Shown one piece after another: positions 62,857-64,000 of a stretch of DNA of 64,000 bases; position 1 is the first letter of the stretch; the number at the start of each line of letters is the position of its first letter. The position numbers and the translations under genes are program-made. The notes under the pieces are model-generated. The model worked only from the letters and a program-made list of their open reading frames with translations, did not search any database and was not told the DNA's origin. Origin of the DNA: Sphingobacterium sp. (GTDB taxonomy: Bacteria; Bacteroidota; Bacteroidia; Sphingobacteriales; Sphingobacteriaceae); assembly GCA_029239355.1 (NCBI GenBank), contig JAQZAZ010000013.1:1-64000 (forward strand), given 5' to 3'.

Positions 62857-64000
62857 ATGAAGTTGATCGTACGCGTATTAGCCGCACTGTGTGTCTTATT
62901 TGTTTGTTCCTTGGATGTTGTTGCGCAAAGCAATGAGGATTGGAGCAGCGCATTGGATTCGGCGAGAGCCAAAGAAGATGGTAAAAAAGATTCGGTTATC
63001 CTGTCTGCAAAGTATATCCGTTATGCAACATTGGATATGCTGAAAAAGGGCACCTATACAAGACAAATAGATACTTCACATCGCAATTACCAATATTATA
63101 ATCCCCAAAACCTACCCTGGAACCCAAGTGTGAATCTCGGTGCTTACGGTCTCGCAACACGCGATTTATTATTTCAGCCCAAAAAAACAATAGGATTTCA
63201 ATCTGGGTTTTCTGCTCTGGAACGATATTTATTAAACCCCGACTCTGTTCAATACTTTAGGGCGCGGGCGCGTTATTCTGAATTGTCTGCGGTGGGATTC
63301 TTTTTTAATGATCAGGTCTTTCGAGCCCGGGTAGCGCAAAATATCAATTCGCAATGGAATATGAATGTTGATTTCCATTCAACGAAAACAGATGGATTTT
63401 ATCTTAATCAAAGCTATGCAGACCTAAAAGCATCGGTGGCCTCATGGTATGAATCGAAAAACAACCGTTATAATTTGTTGATCAATGCGGTCTTCAACCG
63501 ATTAGATGCTATGGAAAATGGATCTATCATTGAAGATAGGCCGTTTACCGCGGAGAACAAACAGGCTCCGGATCGGTTTCCTACTAAATTTAGGGACCCT
63601 TCCAATGCCACTATACCAAGGTCCAAATGGTGGGATAATTCGCTGTTCCTGCGGCAGTCGCTCTATGTCGGTCGTATTGATACAGTAGATAAAGGGAAGC
63701 CCACCCAGCAGATTTATCCGACAAATAGCATGGCGCATAATTCGCGGATCAGAAAGCAGACGTATAACTTCTTCAAAAATATGCCTGACGAAAATGCTGC
63801 ATTGCCTTATAATAATCAGGCTTTGACGCTCAATAGCGATAAAACGGGCATCACAAATGTGTCTAATGAATTCGAGTATAACTTTTTTCTTCGTGGCAAA
63901 TCAATTTTTAAAAATGAAGCTAAACTAAACCTGGCTTTTCAACACGATATGAACTGGGTAGAGCAGAGCCAATTGGATTCTTTGCGTTTCTATACCAATC
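62857..64000 (+). CDS. Putative porin, partial at the window end
   Basis: This gene starts with ATG at 62857 and runs through the window end, giving at least 381 residues without a stop. The signal peptide ends near DVVAQ. The rest has alternating hydrophobic and aromatic strands such as LPWNPSVNLGAYGLATRDLLF and GFFFNDQVFRARVAQNINSQW, consistent with the putative porin family (PF14121-like) of Bacteroidota, a large beta-barrel found in outer membranes. The family call rests on pattern and recall; the rest of the gene lies outside the window. Confidence 0.75.
   Translation, partial: MKLIVRVLAALCVLFVCSLDVVAQSNEDWSSALDSARAKEDGKKDSVILSAKYIRYATLDMLKKGTYTRQIDTSHRNYQYYNPQNLPWNPSVNLGAYGLATRDLLFQPKKTIGFQSGFSALERYLLNPDSVQYFRARARYSELSAVGFFFNDQVFRARVAQNINSQWNMNVDFHSTKTDGFYLNQSYADLKASVASWYESKNNRYNLLINAVFNRLDAMENGSIIEDRPFTAENKQAPDRFPTKFRDPSNATIPRSKWWDNSLFLRQSLYVGRIDTVDKGKPTQQIYPTNSMAHNSRIRKQTYNFFKNMPDENAALPYNNQALTLNSDKTGITNVSNEFEYNFFLRGKSIFKNEAKLNLAFQHDMNWVEQSQLDSLRFYTN

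Noticed and set aside
1-64000. CRISPR arrays, rRNA, tRNA or an insertion sequence transposase
   Set aside because: No regularly spaced direct repeats with unique spacers, no tRNA-like TTCGAAT T-loop with acceptor stem, and no transposase-like proteins were recognised.

Overview
The window is a chromosomal segment of a Bacteroidota bacterium, most likely a Sphingobacterium or close relative. Reasons: three SusC/SusD pairs, a TonB receptor followed by a PepSY/DUF3325/DUF3649-like cassette, TAnnTTTG-type -7 promoter elements with few Shine-Dalgarno sites, and many secreted proteins with Bacteroidota-style lipoboxes. The genus is inferred from gene content; no rRNA or tRNA gene was seen.

Layout. 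0.1-7 kb: a TetR regulator, a secreted NagZ-like GH3 enzyme, a family-10 (DigH-like) glycosyl hydrolase, L-serine ammonia-lyase and a YycJ-like metallo-hydrolase. 7.3-12.9 kb: a probable iron or metal uptake operon (DUF4198 protein, siderophore-type TonB receptor, two small membrane proteins, PepSY protein). 13-16.9 kb: an array of 11-bp-phased repeats, a hypothetical protein, a MocR-type regulator with a tightly linked small gene, and an NAD(P)-binding protein. 16.9-25.2 kb is an accessory island: a decayed YcxB-like pseudogene, an AAA_14/DUF4143 ATPase behind a 64-bp perfect palindrome, two degenerate nucleotidyltransferase-HEPN proteins (one a tandem fusion), an internally duplicated hypothetical protein, two related small HTH regulators and a secreted SH3-like protein. 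25.3-29.8 kb holds housekeeping genes (lipB, hflX, recG). 30-36.5 kb has a SusCD pair flanked by two related lipoproteins. 36.5-38 kb has an EamA transporter, ridA and a 43-aa membrane protein.

From 38 to 62 kb the content points to salvage of peptidoglycan amino sugars: nagA, a second DigH-like hydrolase, SusCD, an N-acetylmuramyl-L-alanine amidase, NamZ (DUF1343), another SusCD, a phosphoesterase/beta-propeller protein, a GH9 enzyme followed by a polysaccharide deacetylase, murQ and a sodium:solute symporter. A purine nucleoside phosphorylase and the start of a putative porin close the window. With the GH3 enzyme at the other end, this matches most steps of the B. subtilis NamZ-NagZ-AmiE-MurQ route, but no MurNAc kinase is visible.

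The most interesting signals are: (1) an A_AAA_AAG slippery heptamer abutting the GH9 stop codon, with an open -1 frame into the deacetylase, suggesting an 840-aa frameshift fusion; (2) a GCATAAA-N3-GCAT motif before four operons of the suspected peptidoglycan regulon; (3) the palindrome and HEPN island; and (4) the 11-bp-phased arrays at 13.15-13.36 kb.
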